From positions 19,077,483-19,141,482 of the forward strand of contig CP092884.1 in NCBI GenBank assembly GCA_030710605.1: a stretch of 64,000 nucleotides of DNA. Direction: 5' to 3'. This document shows positions 20,178-30,783 of the stretch, in pieces. The translations under genes and the position numbers were made by a program. Origin of the DNA: Cordylochernes scorpioides. Its lineage: Eukaryota; Arthropoda; Arachnida; Pseudoscorpiones; Chernetidae. The first letter of the stretch is position 1; each line of letters begins with the position of its first letter. The notes beneath the pieces were generated by a model. The model ran no database searches. It saw only the letters and a program-made list of their open reading frames with translations, and was not told where the DNA came from.

Positions 20178-21496
20178 CCCTTAACTGGCGGGTTGGGTTA
20201 ATTCCGCCCATGCATAAACTTTAATAGGTAAAAATATATTTTTTCGTTTACTGAGAGCTACCAGCTTTCATGTATTCTAATTTTACAGTGATGCAAACAT
20301 TTTCCATCCATCGTTTATAAATATCAGTTTGGGAGGGGGGTTAAATTTGCATGTGGGGGCGGATTCCGCCCAGGTAGTCCAGTAGCGTGAGAATTTTTCG
20401 TGTCAGTGTTAGTTTGTGGTTCATACTCGAGTTGCTATCTTCAGCTATTTTTTTTAGCTTCCTTTCATAAAATAAAACTTTTTTCTTTAGATAAGTAGAA
20501 TTTTCAATCAAGTCAACAGAGAGAACTATCCCTGCAAACCCAAATAGCTATAGTTTTATAGATTAGTCGACCACTTTGGAAGAGTAATAGAAATATTACA
20601 GCAGACAATTGGTTCACTTCACTAGAATTGTTGATAAGTTGAAAGAACATGGCCTCACATATTTAGGAACGATGAGAAAGAACAAACCTCAGATTCCACC
20701 ACAATTTCAACTGTACCTTAATAGATAATCAGGAACATATATTTTTGGTTTCTCTAGAGCAACTACTTTAGTCTCCTATGTTCCCAAAAAAAAAAAAAGA
20801 AAATTGGTAGTCCTTATATCTTCAATGCATCATGACAATAAATGTGATGAAAAACAGGAAAACCTGACATTATAATAGACTATAATGTAACAAAAGGTGT
20901 AGATACCATTGAACAAATGGTCTCTAATTTTTCTACCTCTCGTCGATTTAGAAGATGGCCATTGGCACTTTTTTATGCCCTCTTAGATATCACAGATATC
21001 ACAACTATCAGATTGATAAAAAGGATCAAAAAGAAAGGAGTAATTTTATTGTTGATCTTGGGAGAGCATTGACTGATGAACACCTGGCCACGCGTAATCT
21101 CAATTCTCTCCCGCTGGAATTACAGACGACAATTCAAGAAGAATGATGGTTCAAGTACATCAAGGGAATCTATGATGCCACAAGAATCTGATACTCCAAA
21201 AAGGTGCTACAAATGTCCATCAAAAAATGCGGGAAAAATAAAATCTTCGCTCTGTATGTAGACTAAACGTTTGAAAAAAAAAACATTTCTTAATAATTCG
21301 TGAAAACTTTTATTAGATTATATTAAGAATGTTTAAAAGTCAAAATCTGTAAATTAACTTCTGTTTTTCATTAAATAATTTTTTAATTATTGATTCAAAT
21401 CATTATTTGGCTCTTATTCCATAAAGTTACATAAGTGGGTTGAATCAACCCGACCCGTCCAGTTACATAAAAAAAATTCACCCATCCAGTTAAGGG
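20178..21496 (+). mobile_element. piggyBac-like element, defective
   Basis: Ends CCCTTAACTGG (20178) and CCAGTTAAGGG (to 21496) are inverted repeats; the flank is TTAA on the right (21497-21500) and CTAA, a one-base change, on the left. Both ends also carry a GGGTTG/CAACCC sub-repeat. Length 1319 bp, much shorter than autonomous piggyBac, because the 5' part of the transposase is deleted. Confidence 0.88.
20540..21258 (+). pseudogene. piggyBac transposase, C-terminal relic
   Basis: The readable part begins with KPDIIIDYNVTKGVDTIEQM, followed by RRFRRWPLALFYALLDI, both diagnostic piggyBac blocks, and ends with a Cys-rich segment (RCYKCPSKN...SLC) that corresponds to the C-terminal cross-brace zinc finger. 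Stops, frameshifts and a poly-A expansion (20786-20798) interrupt it. The conserved GVDTIEQM segment includes the last catalytic Asp of the family. Confidence 0.85.
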
Positions 21497-21529
21497 TTAA
21501 AGCCCAATTTTAAAATTGTATCAAGAATA

Positions 21530-21745
21530 AGAACTCTTCTTTTTTTCTTATCTCCACTCAATCATATTAGGGTATCAAGTTGTGACCCTTGATGGTGTCT
21601 GTTTGACAACCATCATGACTGGGTGAAGTAGAATGTGTCTGCCTTTGTCATTAAAACTGGGAGCACTACTCATTGGCAGGCTGACTTAGCTCCAAAAGAA
21701 ATGGCCACCTCTGACATGAGGAACAGACACCATGTGCAGCGGGTG
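21530..21745 (-). mobile_element. Internally deleted LINE derivative, copy 2 (5' truncated)
   Basis: On the minus strand this joins the LINE leader (as at 11.3-11.5 kb) directly to the LINE 3' tail (CTTGATACCCTAATATGATT...GGAGATAAGAAA). The junction is the same as in the complete copy at 23142-23510. The head is cut at about 21745. Confidence 0.8.
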
Positions 21746-21749
21746 GGGG

Positions 21750-22620
21750 GGTAATAAATAATGGGTTACATTATATAAGAAAAAAAAATTATATCTGAAA
21801 ATGAAAGGGTTAATATATTAATATACAAATGGCCGATATGCAATTCAAAATGTTTCAAATATCAGGGGCACTACTTCTAAAAAAAAAGCTCAATATTTTT
21901 CTAAAATAATTTAAAGCTTCCACTTTTTCTTTGAAAAGTTGATAAAACGATGCAACATTAAAAATGGAAAGAAGATATAATGCGAATAAAATAACTGAGC
22001 AATGCAAGTATTATTCACTCATGAAAATTTTATTTTGGATAAGTGTGGCCATTGTATAATATAGTGTTCCAAAATTTATTGAAAAAAAAAAGAATCCTTC
22101 AGTTGGTGGTTAAATTTACAAAAAATAAATAAATAAATTTTTGATTTTTAACCAATCTCCATGTTAGTCAATTAGAAAATATTGCGTATTACAAAGTATG
22201 TGATAAAGTTTTCTTCAAATTAGTTTTCAAATAAAAATATTGAAGGACTTCCCATTATAAACAATACATGAGTCTATTCACACACAATGATTAAAAGTTA
22301 ATTTATTTTGGGGCAATATATCAAGGCACTTAGGACTGGATTTGAAAATATCAAATTTCTATATTTTCCACCCAATACTACCAGAAAGTGCCAGCTATTT
22401 TACCAAGGCATCCTTCAAAATTTATATTAAAATAGATGCACAAAATATAATTTAAACAAAATTTCTCTTTTAGTGAATTTTTAAGAGCCTTTTAAAGATA
22501 AATAAATTTATTTTAATATTTACAACTGATAGATTGTGTATTTTTCATTTTAACAAAACCAATATTTTAAATGTTTGGGGGGTGGAAGTTATAGGATGGT
22601 TTACTTCAACCTTTTTTAAA
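21750..22620. other. Intron 4 sequence without recognised features
   Basis: AT-rich DNA between the LINE derivative and LINE copy D. No gene or element end identified. Confidence 0.4.
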
Positions 22621-23129
22621 TACTTTATTCCAACATTTCAGAAACCTGCTGTCATCCATATTCAAGAAATTCTATCAGCAGGTTTGAGGATTCAGCCCAA
22701 ATCACATTGCTAAACTTGAATCTAACCTTCTTCCCCTGCACCTAAGGAGGAAAATCTGCTTCTCTAAATTCATATCCAAAAAGAATAACTCTCCAAAAGA
22801 ACATCTTGCAAGAAAATTTATTAAAAATTGGGTCCCAAATCAAAGACTAAAATGTCGCACTCCTCTCAACATGGCTCACAACTCTAATCTTTTAGCCATC
22901 CCAATTAATCCCATACACAGAACTTTCTACCCCCCACATAGAACTCTCAATAAACTCACCTGTTTTCCTCATCTATCAGCCAATTCCCACAAACATAAAA
23001 CTCAGCCAGAATTACTTAAAACTCTTGCCCTCCAAATCATTGAGGAAAATAGCTCCCTCTTCGACATCACAATTTACACTGACAGTAGCCAACTTGAAAC
23101 TGGACTGTCTGGCAGTGGAATTGCTATTT

Positions 23130-23141
23130 ACAAAGATAAGA
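23130..23141. repeat. 12-bp target duplication of the LINE derivative, left copy
   Basis: ACAAAGATAAGA here and at 23511-23522 brackets the 369-bp insertion. Confidence 0.85.
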
Positions 23142-23510
23142 AACTCCACCCTTGCTGGTCCCAAGCCCGGATGAAAAAGGAGGAGGGGGAGCAGTAACAA
23201 GCTCACTAAAAAACCTGGGTTCAGCTGGCCCGGCTGATAATACCCTGTAAGGGCTCCTAATACAGGGATACAGGATAAGCAGCGTTTGTACTCCTTGTTA
23301 CGAGCCGCTGCACATGGCATCTGTTCCTCATGTCAGAGGCGGCCATTTCTTTTGGAGCTAAGTCGGCCTGCCACTGAGTAGTGCTCCCAGTCTTAATGAC
23401 AAAGGCAGACACATTCTACTTCACCCAGTCATGATGGTTGTCAAACAGACACTATCAAGGGTCACAACTTGATACCCTAATATGATTGAGTGGAGATAAG
23501 AAAGAAGAAG
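23142..23510 (+). mobile_element. Internally deleted LINE derivative, full-length copy
   Basis: 369 bp made of about 290 bp of LINE 5' leader (nearly identical to the reverse complement of 11283-11560) fused to about 70 bp of LINE 3' tail. The join follows CATGATGGTTGTCAAACAGACAC. A 12-bp target duplication and an A/G-rich 3' end show retrotransposition by target-primed reverse transcription. It has no coding capacity and must borrow the LINE machinery. Confidence 0.85.
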
Positions 23511-24349
23511 ACAAAGATAAGATCCTGGAAAAAATCTCCCTTTCCTACCCTTGACACCTTTCAGTTTATAAATCGGAACTCTCTGCAACACTCCAAGCAA
23601 AATAATAATCTACTCCGACCCAAGAAAGCCATTTATACCCTTCAAACCTGCTTCTCCAGTCAAGAACCTCTTCTCAAGAGCATCGCCAAGTCTGTAAACC
23701 GACTCCCAGCCAACAGCTCTGTCACAGCGCAATGGCCTCCAGCTTGGAATTCCTGGAAATGAGCTAGCAAACTCTGGAGTTCTTAGCCTCTCTGAGGCCA
23801 GGAAATCTACCACCCACCTAAACAAAAGAGACTTCCTTCGTACCATCAAAACCCAATGACTGCAGGAATGGAAATCTAATGCTGCACATAACTGGTACAG
23901 AGCAGAAGAAACAAGCACCGGTTCTGTCCTCCCAAGAGAACAACAGCCTTTGATTTCCAGACTGATCTACGAACAATGACTTTCCCCAGAATGGTTGCAG
24001 GGTTTTCCCACTATGTACCAAGTGCAATTCTCAACCTACAACCCCAAAACACATCATTGACTGTATTGACTCATTACAATAGACACCATCAAAAGTCTCA
24101 AGCTTGATACCCTAATATGATTGAGTGGAGATAAGAAAGAAGAAGAGAAGAAATTCTATTTTGATAAAGCTTATTTGATGCCAAGTTTTGAATGGTCTGA
24201 TTAAAACATGTAGAGCATGCAGCACATAATAATGAAACTGGAATATAGTTTTTAAAAAGGCTGGAAGTAAATCTTTTTTTTTTAAACTAAGAATGTTTAC
24301 TTATTAAACCGATGTTGGTTACCAATTTTTGCATTGTAAAAATCTACCA

Positions 24350-24465
24350 TAACTTATCACCGACTCATCATGACTGAGTCTCCCATGGGAGACAGTCTCC
24401 TTGAGAGACCAGGGTTGCCGTGTTTTTTGGGCGGTCTTTCATGCGAGCATCTACTGTATTTCAAA
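24350..24465. repeat. Relic of a pogo-like terminus
   Basis: CTCATGACTGAGTCTCCCATGG-type inverted segments and GCGGTCTTTCATGCGAGCAT before ACTGTA resemble the ends of the element relic at 19800-19985. Confidence 0.35.
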
Positions 24466-24894
24466 AAATCGTGTACATAAGTAGAAGCTAGAATTACAGA
24501 ACACATTTTCCAGAAAGGAAGGTTAATGTAACACTATATACTTTTTACATATAGACTCTCCATTGATTTCTTCTTATTTGTATAACCAAGGTTTTTATGG
24601 TTTGTATCCAGTTGGTTTTTCCTGGTTTCCTAATATCATATACAGTATTCTGTTAGAAGGCTTTGCAGGGGAGTTTGTTGGGGATCATACCGGCTCTAAA
24701 GTTATCCCCCCCCTCCATCCCCCTCAATGCTTATTTAAGAACTACAGCCACCTCTCTACCCCACACCAGGAATCTGAGTCAGAAAAGTCAAAAATTACAA
24801 TTTTTCAAAATTTAAAAGTTTTAAAGAGCCATACATTTTTTTCTTTCCAACAATAAATAGTACTCACATAAATAAAGTTTTTATTTATGCAAGT

Positions 24895-24955
24895 ACTACA
24901 CGCAGCATCACATTCAAAAAGAGCCGCATGTGGCTCGTGAGTTGCCGACCCCTGC
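24895..24955 (-). mobile_element. hAT-type terminus just upstream of exon 5
   Basis: Read on the minus strand the sequence starts CAGGGGTCGGCAACTCACGA and continues with AGCCACATGCGGCTC, a common hAT (Charlie/Zaphod-like) end. A possible degenerate partner begins near 24665 (CAGGGGAGTTTGTTGG). An 8-bp duplication was not convincing. Confidence 0.5.
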
Positions 24956-25012
24956 CCCACACCTATCCTGTGTGCTCCCAAAAGAACATTCCTTTGCGGG
25001 TGTGTCCCCCAG

Positions 25013-25195
25013 GTCCCCAAGTGTTCACCCACAAGCACAGTGACTTTGTGGCAGCCAACGCGGCAGCAGGCAACAACAATGGGTACAACCGTTGGGCTCC
25101 AGAGTACTATGACCCTGGCTATCCAGGCCATTACTACCAGCCTAGGCAGATGTACCAGCCCCAGGAACCTCTCTACTACCCTCCACCCAGGGAGA
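25013..25195 (+). CDS. LRP11-like gene, exon 5 (Tyr/Pro-rich stalk)
   Basis: Acceptor GTCCCCCAG|GT, donor GAGA|GTAAGT; phase 1/1. Encodes GPQVFTHKHSDFVAANAAAG and then NGYNRWAPEYYDPGYPG and repeated YYQP/YYPP motifs. It is part of the extracellular stalk and resembles exon 6 (DYNRWETPK), which suggests an old exon duplication. Confidence 0.88.
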
Positions 25196-25379
25196 GTAAG
25201 TAAACTTCCACCTCTCTGGAAATGTACAAATCAACAACATGAAGAGTTTTTTATTTCGGCTTCCATTAACACTGGTTCTTCTACAGGTTTACAGATTAGA
25301 GATGTTCAAAAGCTTGTCTTAATAGAGGCCAAAATAAAAGAAAACCTTTTATAGATCGAAATTTTCCTGGAAAGATATT

Positions 25380-25760
25380 AATCTATAAAAATAAAAGTCA
25401 CCTCTCCCATCAAAATAGACGTCCAAGCTAGATGGCAACTATTGACTGTCGCCGCAAACTAGCTGCCTCAGGTCACTGACAAAGCCACGACACCAGCTTT
25501 GGCAAACTGAGAAGTGTTCACCTAAAGACCATGGTTTCGGGCTAACGGCCCTCGTTAGTCAAGGGCAGACTTTATTCCATGAAATCCATAAGTGATCTAA
25601 TGGAATCCTCACAATCTGCCAAAGAGGTGTTTAGCTGGCAAAGTGGCTACGCCAAAATATAGATGGAAATTTTCCTTGGAGGATATTGATCTATAAAAAT
25701 AAAGATATCATCTAGTTTGGATGTCTTTTTTGCCGAAAGAGGTGACTTTTATCTTTATAG
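25380..25760 (-). mobile_element. Short repeat carrying a hammerhead-like motif, copy 2
   Basis: Inverted copy of the 18555-18860 sequence. Its outer ends (CTATAAAAATAAAAGTCACC at 25384 and its reverse complement up to about 25757) are themselves inverted repeats of about 50 bp. No coding capacity. Confidence 0.5.
25517..25570 (-). ncRNA. Hammerhead-like motif with CUAACGA core
   Basis: Minus strand: CTAACGA (25558-25552), GGGC/GCCC stem II, GAAA (25538-25535), stem III palindrome ACCATGGT, and flanking strands GTCTGCCC and AGGTGAAC that pair imperfectly. It shares the G to A core change with 18718-18772. Confidence 0.45.
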
Positions 25761-25799
25761 ATTGTCACCTTTGTGTTATTCTTCTTGATTTACAGTTGT

Positions 25800-26835
25800 T
25801 GTTGTTTCTTATCCCCTTGTGTAAAGATTACACGAATTCCATGAGTTCATGCTCCTCGAGCTGTTTTATGATAAGCAGTGGCCTCTCCCAAAGGTCCTGT
25901 TTAGTGCATCTAATGCAAGCCAAAATGTGTACTGGAGCTGCAGGTGCCAAGCTACATTTTGGGAAAGTGGGGTAGATTTTGTTATTATTTTCTATATTCA
26001 ATGGCTTGAGATGGCCTGTTCTAAATCTTGTTAGTGTTGTTTGATGCTGTCTATTTCTGATGTTCAGAGCTCCTCCTGGGTTCACTCAACTGTACCAACT
26101 ATGCTTAGGTGGGATCCTCCAGTTCTTGTTTATTTTTGTTTTGGGTACTGTTTCTATTTCTTTAAAAGTAAGTTTATTTTTCTGTGGCAAGGGTTCTTTT
26201 GTGCCTTTTTTCGCTAGCGCATCAGCAGCTTCATTGCCTTCAATGCCAATGTGTGAGGGTATCCATTGAAGGTGAATTTTTGAGGTTTTTGAGAGTTTTT
26301 GGAGATAACCAATTATGTTCCTGCTTACTTTGTCTCTTAAGTTCCCCTGTGTGACTCAAGTGTTGTATGGCACTTCTACTCTCAGTAAGAATCCAGATAT
26401 CTTGATAATTAGTATTTCTGATGGATTTTAAGGCTTCATAGATGGCTATAAGTTCTGATCTGAAGACTGAGCAAAAATCTGGGTTTCTTCTGTTCATTTT
26501 CTCAATGCCATTTGTGGTTTTGATGAGACAGCCACTGCCAGTGTGTCCCAACTCGTCTCTGCTACCATCGGTATAGATAGTTATTAATTATTTCTAATGA
26601 TAATTGTTTTAAGTATTCTGGATTTTGGTATTGTTTGTTGGAGGGTTCATTTAAAGTGGCATTAAAAATAACATTTTGTAGTGGTTTGCATGGAGACATT
26701 TTTTCTGCTAAATAATTTTTTCCCACTTTATATTTTAAAAATCCATTTATTTTGGCCAGGTGGAGAGGGCCTTCTTTTTTGAGTCTTACAGTACCTCCAG
26801 GGGTGATTAGCCAATGTCACTAGAAATGGATGTCA
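25800..26835 (-). pseudogene. I-like LINE copy C: RNase H and C-terminus
   Basis: On the minus strand the sequence reads LKKEGPLHLAKINGFLKYK, then after a frameshift near 26580 YTDGSRDELGHTGSGCLI (first RNase H Asp), FRSELIAIYEALKSI (Glu) and IWILTESRSAIQHL, where the usual Asp is Glu. HIGIEGNEAADALAKK (last block) lies near 26250-26205 in another frame. The C-terminus has LTRFRTGHLKPLN and a Cys/His-poor ending. Several frame changes make it a pseudogene. It is of the same type as copy D. Confidence 0.82.
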
Positions 26836-27039
26836 CATAGAATACAAAGAACTGATGTTGTTGTTACCCAGAAATGAAACCTCAGGCTAGCAACACTAAA
26901 ATGTTGCTTGTTATATATTTTCCATAGCCATCATTAATTTATTTGAGTTAATTGGCATTCATTAAACCTAAGGATATAGTAATGAAAGCATACCTGAGTC
27001 TATTCATGAAAAAAAAAAATTAAATTGAAATAATTAATA

Positions 27040-27110
27040 AACACTAGATATTATGACCAAATCTCCAAATAAATAAATAATTGGATTTGGTTTTACTACC
27101 TTTTGTTTCT
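27040..27110. repeat. Member of the GGTAATAAGACC hairpin family
   Basis: ATTATGACCAAATCTCCAAATAAATA and the inverted TTGGATTTGGTTTTACTACC face each other around a very short loop. Diverged copy of the hairpin at 8401-8510. Confidence 0.5.
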
Positions 27111-27657
27111 AATCTAAGAAATAGCAGAGTCACCATGTACACATTCATTGAACATATTTGTATATATCTAATTATTATTTTAAAACAATAGTGTAGACTG
27201 TGCACTTTTGCAGATAGTGACAAGATGTCAATAAAATTATGTTAAATGCCATTGTCTAATCTATAATCCAGCCACAATTAATCCTAATTTATAAGTTTTT
27301 ATTATTACTATTACTAAATTATTTTTATTACTATTATCCTAACCATAATTAATAAACAAGAAAAAGGAACAATTCCCTCAAGATATTTAAATTTTTCTTT
27401 CAAACGGGTTATGTTTTCTTTAATATTCTTTCCTCTCCCTCCACTCATTTCTGGAATTAATAAGCAGAGATTTCACACCTTGCCTACATTGGGTGAGTGT
27501 TGTAGGAGTAGAACCCCTGCCCCAACGACCCGTGGCTCCAGACTCCCTTAGATACCAATGGTGAGTGACTCCATATCCCTATTCTTGTGGTATCTTGTGT
27601 GTAGGTAATGATAAGAGAATGAAGACAGTCGCTAGAATAATCTTTGTGAACCAAAGT

Positions 27658-27786
27658 ACAGTAGAACCTCCCTTAGCGGACACCTATAAACAACAGACAG
27701 TTTTCACTGCCAAAATTGCCCTCCCATTGAAAATATGTTCGTGCTAGTAGACACCCCCAAACAACTGACACTTTCCCAACACATTA
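27658..27786. repeat. Relic of a pogo-like element (CAGTAGAACCTCCC end)
   Basis: CAGTAGAACCTCCCTTAGCG preceded by TA is a typical pogo/Tigger end. It is interrupted after about 130 bp by the next element at a TA. Confidence 0.45.
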
Positions 27787-28945
27787 TACAGTAAAACCCC
27801 GCTAATACGAACCCTGGATATAGCGAACCTTCCCTTATAACGAACCAACGGCGATTCCCGATTCCATTCCATTGAAAATACCATCCTTATAACGAACTTT
27901 GCGATTTTTAAAATAACGAACCTATTTTCCGTCCCAAAATGATAAAATCTATTTAAAATACTAGGCTTATAACGAACTTAAAATTGTGATTTAAAAAAAA
28001 AAAAAAAATTAAAACAACAAAATTTTGAGCATGTTTCAGCTCACGGATCGCGATTTCAAAACAAAAAATTAGCGGCATTGTTTGTTTTCATTTCCATTCT
28101 ATTTTTGCTGTATGTTGTGTAAATTTTTACACATTATACTTTTATTTAAAAGAATATCTTTGCATTCGACAATTTTGAAATAGAAGAAAAATACAAATGG
28201 CTTCCAAAATAAAGAAAAGAAACAAAGAGTGGCGTTCTAAAAAAAAAAAAAACAGTGGCAGCATGCCCTTTTAGAAGCGTTCTATATCAAGTTTAACCTA
28301 GGCTAAAAAATAATTCTAATTAATTTTAAAGCCAAAAATGGTTTGAATAACAGGTTAAAAACAAAATTTAATATACACTCCAGAAGAATATGTAGAAACT
28401 GGAATTGGAAGAAGAAGAAAAAAAAAAAAGTTCCCCATGTCTTATGAGCCACAAACAAATCGACTTATAAATTCTCAAAAACTACCACTACAGTTCTATT
28501 TTTAGAATGGAATTCTTGTTAGGTATATGATTCATTCAGGGCTTGCGGATATTCCCCCTGGCCAGCCGTTTTACCACCGATTTTGTGTTTGCAAATTGGG
28601 GTTTTTTTATTCGCATTTTACCGATCGCGCTATCGTATCAACATGTTTCGCGTCCGATTTTTCTGAATTGGATACTTTTGATTCTTCCTCAATTGATTCA
28701 GAATACACAGAGCTTTATTCCTTTGATGGAAATAACCATTATTTAAGACAATTCTGATTTTCAAATTTCACTTTTCACTTTCAAACAACAAGGTATTAGA
28801 GGCATTTTTTCAAATAAATATAGTATTATATTATTTGAGAATATGTTATAAAATACTCTTATACCTTTTAAATATATAATTAATAATGTCTTGCCTAGGG
28901 GATTTGACTTAATTTTTAAATAATACATAGGTTTATATATAAACA

Positions 28946-29542
28946 CTAGACGTATGACCCGGCTTCGCCCGAGAATTCCCCCGATGGCTATTTCTTTTTT
29001 TCATTTGAAAAACTTTTTTTTTTACGCGGAGTAATCCGGAATGGAATGAATACCCAAATATGGCCATTTTTTATAAGAATCGGTGGTTCAGTTGTAGAAT
29101 GCTCGCCTGCCACGCGGGCGGCCCGGGTTCGATTCCCGGCCGATGCATTTTTTTTTTACAATTTTAAAAACTCATTTATATTATATATAATATAAATATA
29201 TATTATAATACACTGCGGTATGTAATTGTAAAACGACACTTGAAGTTTCACCGCATGAGTTTCTTTTAAACGACAAATTAAAATTTTATTTTAAGGTGAA
29301 ATATCGACTATTTCTAACCTTTTAAATATATATATATTATAATATCAACTATATTAATTAAATGAAATACCTAAATACTAATATAATACAATTTTTGCCA
29401 TCACACAACATTTTTCCTGTAGTTTGTGTTACTTCTGTATTGCTATTCTATGGCACTTCTAATATTTAATATTGATGTACTTTCAGTATGAAGGAAATTG
29501 CAATCGGGGGAATTCTCGGGCGAAGCCGGGTCATACGTCTAG
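28946..29542. repeat. Inverted GC-rich termini ending in CTAG
   Basis: CTAGACGTATGACCCGGCTT (28946 onwards) and its reverse complement (to 29542) form 39-bp inverted ends. The right end has the hairpin-plus-CTAG-T form of Helitron 3' termini (CGGGCGAAGCCGGG, then CTAG). They enclose one of two tRNA-Gly-like sequences. Confidence 0.55.
29077..29147 (+). tRNA. tRNA-Gly(GCC)-like sequence, slightly degenerate
   Basis: A 71-nt cloverleaf matches the animal tRNA-Gly-GCC pattern: B box GGTTCGATTCC intact, anticodon GCC in CTGCCAC, T run directly downstream. One acceptor-stem mismatch (A opposite G) and a G to T change in the D loop (TTCAGTTGTAGAAT) suggest a decaying copy or a SINE-type head. Confidence 0.65.
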
Positions 29543-29580
29543 TATATAATATAAATGAGTTTAACAATTGAAAAAAAAAA

Positions 29581-29651
29581 TGCATCGGCCGGGAATCGAA
29601 CCCGGGCCGCCCGTTTGGCAGGCGAGCATTCTACCACTGAACCACCGATGC
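29581..29651 (-). tRNA. tRNA-Gly(GCC)-like sequence, inverted copy
   Basis: A 71-nt cloverleaf on the minus strand with perfect acceptor stem (GCATCGG/CCGATGC), normal D loop and intact A and B boxes. The anticodon GCC is kept, but the 3' side of the anticodon loop and stem reads AAAC instead of ACGC, weakening the stem. A T run follows. About 60-100 bp of flank matches the copy at 29077-29147, so this is an inverted duplication of a larger unit. Confidence 0.65.
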
Positions 29652-29759
29652 GTATAAAAAATGGCCATATTTGGGTATTCATTCCATTCCAGATTACTCT
29701 GCGTAAAAAAAAAGTTCTTCAAATGAAAAAAAGAAATAGCCAAAAATACTAATCAAAAT

Positions 29760-29885
29760 GTAGCCGAAAATTTTCCTCAGGTTTATAAAAAGCGACATGC
29801 AAAATTTGGTACCAATTGGTTCAGTAGTTTTTGAGTTTATCGCGAAACAGACAGACAGACATTGACTTTTATATATATAGAGATG
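29760..29885 (+). repeat. SINE/RTE-like tail
   Basis: GGTACCAATTGGTTCAGTAG, then AAACAGACAGACAGACATTG and a terminal TATATATATAG are typical of arthropod SINE and RTE 3' tails. It lies next to the tRNA-Gly-like sequence, so together they may form a tRNA-headed SINE or a composite. Confidence 0.45.
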
Positions 29886-29996
29886 TATGCTAATGATAAG
29901 AAGAACCTATTATCAAATGACTTCTTTTGATATTCAGCATTACTGTAAAGAAATAGGTCAATTTAGGGAATAAAAACAAAGTGACCATTATTAACC

Positions 29997-30735
29997 CTTA
30001 ATTACTGGCGTTCGGCTTGAAAGGCCACATGAAAATTAAAAATGTCTGCAAAAATTTCAAAATGCATCATTTTTCATCAAATTTTTAGGTAGCTTAATAA
30101 AATGCATTTATTTGAAGAACTTTGCATTTTAAGAGAAATCTATTTTGTATATCCCGAGTTATTAAATCAAACGGCCTTTAAAGCCGAGCGCCAGTAATTA
30201 TGTCACTGGGAATTTTAGCGCCCCTATTATTGGCCGTTTCACTTTTGGTTTTATATACGTTCAAACGTACCAAATAAGTTGAATATTCATTTTTTTATTA
30301 CTCTTGCTTTAATTATCTGCATTCTAAATTGTGTTTTGTGATTGTAATTTTGTATAATATAATAGAATTACGGTTCCACTTTTGGTTTTTCAAAAACAAA
30401 ACTTTGGTATCCTATGTCCCTAAAATTGGAATAACTGTTACATTACTCTCCACAAAGCATTCAACCACAACAATAGATCAAGAAACTGCTGAACAACAAA
30501 AGCCCGAGATAATCACATTTTATAATATGACCAAAGGTGATGTGGATGTAGTTGATCAGAAATGTGCCATGTATTCTGTTGGAAGAAGAACCAAAAGATG
30601 GCCCCTGTGTTTATTTTTAAACTTTTTCGATGTGGTTGCAATAAATTCAGCAGTAATTTATAAAGTTGTCAATCAAGACGGTGGAATGGCTTGAAAAGAT
30701 TTTATAAAGCAGCTTGCTCTACAACTAAGATGTCT
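29997..30735 (+). mobile_element. piggyBac-like element 2, truncated
   Basis: The left end CCCTTAATTACTGGCG follows a TTAA. An inverted subterminal motif (GCGTTCGGCTTGAAAGGCC against GGCCTTTAAAGCCGAGCGCC at about 30174) is present. A transposase relic follows. The right end is not found; the sequence runs into a TC microsatellite. Confidence 0.7.
30329..30735 (+). pseudogene. piggyBac transposase fragment 2
   Basis: Open sequence encodes VSYVPKIGITVTLLSTKHS, KPEIITFYNMTKGDVDVVDQ and RRTKRWPLCLFLNFFDVVAI, the C-terminal blocks of a piggyBac transposase. It is a different lineage from the relic at 20.5-21.3 kb. The N-terminal half and the zinc finger are missing, and one Gly of the usual KGGVD motif reads Asp. 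Confidence 0.83.
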
Positions 30736-30745
30736 TGAATATGAG

Positions 30746-30750
<5 letters not shown>

Positions 30751-30780
<30 letters not shown>
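30751..30780. repeat. (TC)n microsatellite
   Basis: About 15 uninterrupted TC units at the right side of the truncated piggyBac element. Confidence 0.9.

Positions 30781-30783
<3 letters not shown>

Larger units (their letters stand above)
22640..24060 (+). pseudogene. LINE copy D RNase H and C-terminus, interrupted
   Basis: The first part ends in DITIYTDSSQLETGLSGSGI, with the first RNase H Asp in YTDSS. Reading resumes after the insertion at about 23523 (ILEKISLSLP, then FYKSELSA) and reaches GNELANSGVLSLSEARK, the domain end that matches the usual GNE-AD motif except that the last Asp is Asn. A Cys/His-rich segment (CTKCNSQPTTPKHIIDC) closes the protein. Stops and frameshifts are present in addition to the insertion. 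Confidence 0.83.
22625..24135 (+). mobile_element. I-like LINE copy D, 3' part with RNase H
   Basis: A 5'-truncated LINE on the + strand. It contains the region after the reverse transcriptase, an RNase H domain and a C-terminal Cys-rich segment, and ends with the tail ACTTGATACC-type sequence and GATAAGAAAGAAGAAG near 24135. A 369-bp relative is inserted in its RNase H with a 12-bp duplication. Confidence 0.85.
27789..29996. mobile_element. CAGTAAAACCCC-family element, split by a tRNA-bearing insertion
   Basis: The left TIR starts at 27789 after TA. The family sequence runs to about 28944, is broken by the tRNA-Gly-like block (28945-29885) and resumes at about 29886 (TGCTAATGATAAGAAGAACC). 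A piggyBac end (CCCTTAATTACTGG) cuts it at a TTAA near 29993-29996. The right TIR was not found. Short conserved open frames (for example 28527-28757) recur in other copies but carry no transposase motif. Confidence 0.7.

Noticed and set aside
22871-23197. A single intact RNase H gene ending at 23197
   Set aside because: The last part of the frame runs into the inserted LINE derivative; the true RNase H continues after 23522.
28527-28757. Open frame similar to one at 50217-50450 and antisense at 37454-37885
   Set aside because: Conserved only because they are copies of the CAGTAAAACCCC-family interior. The frame is short, decays between copies and has no recognisable domain.
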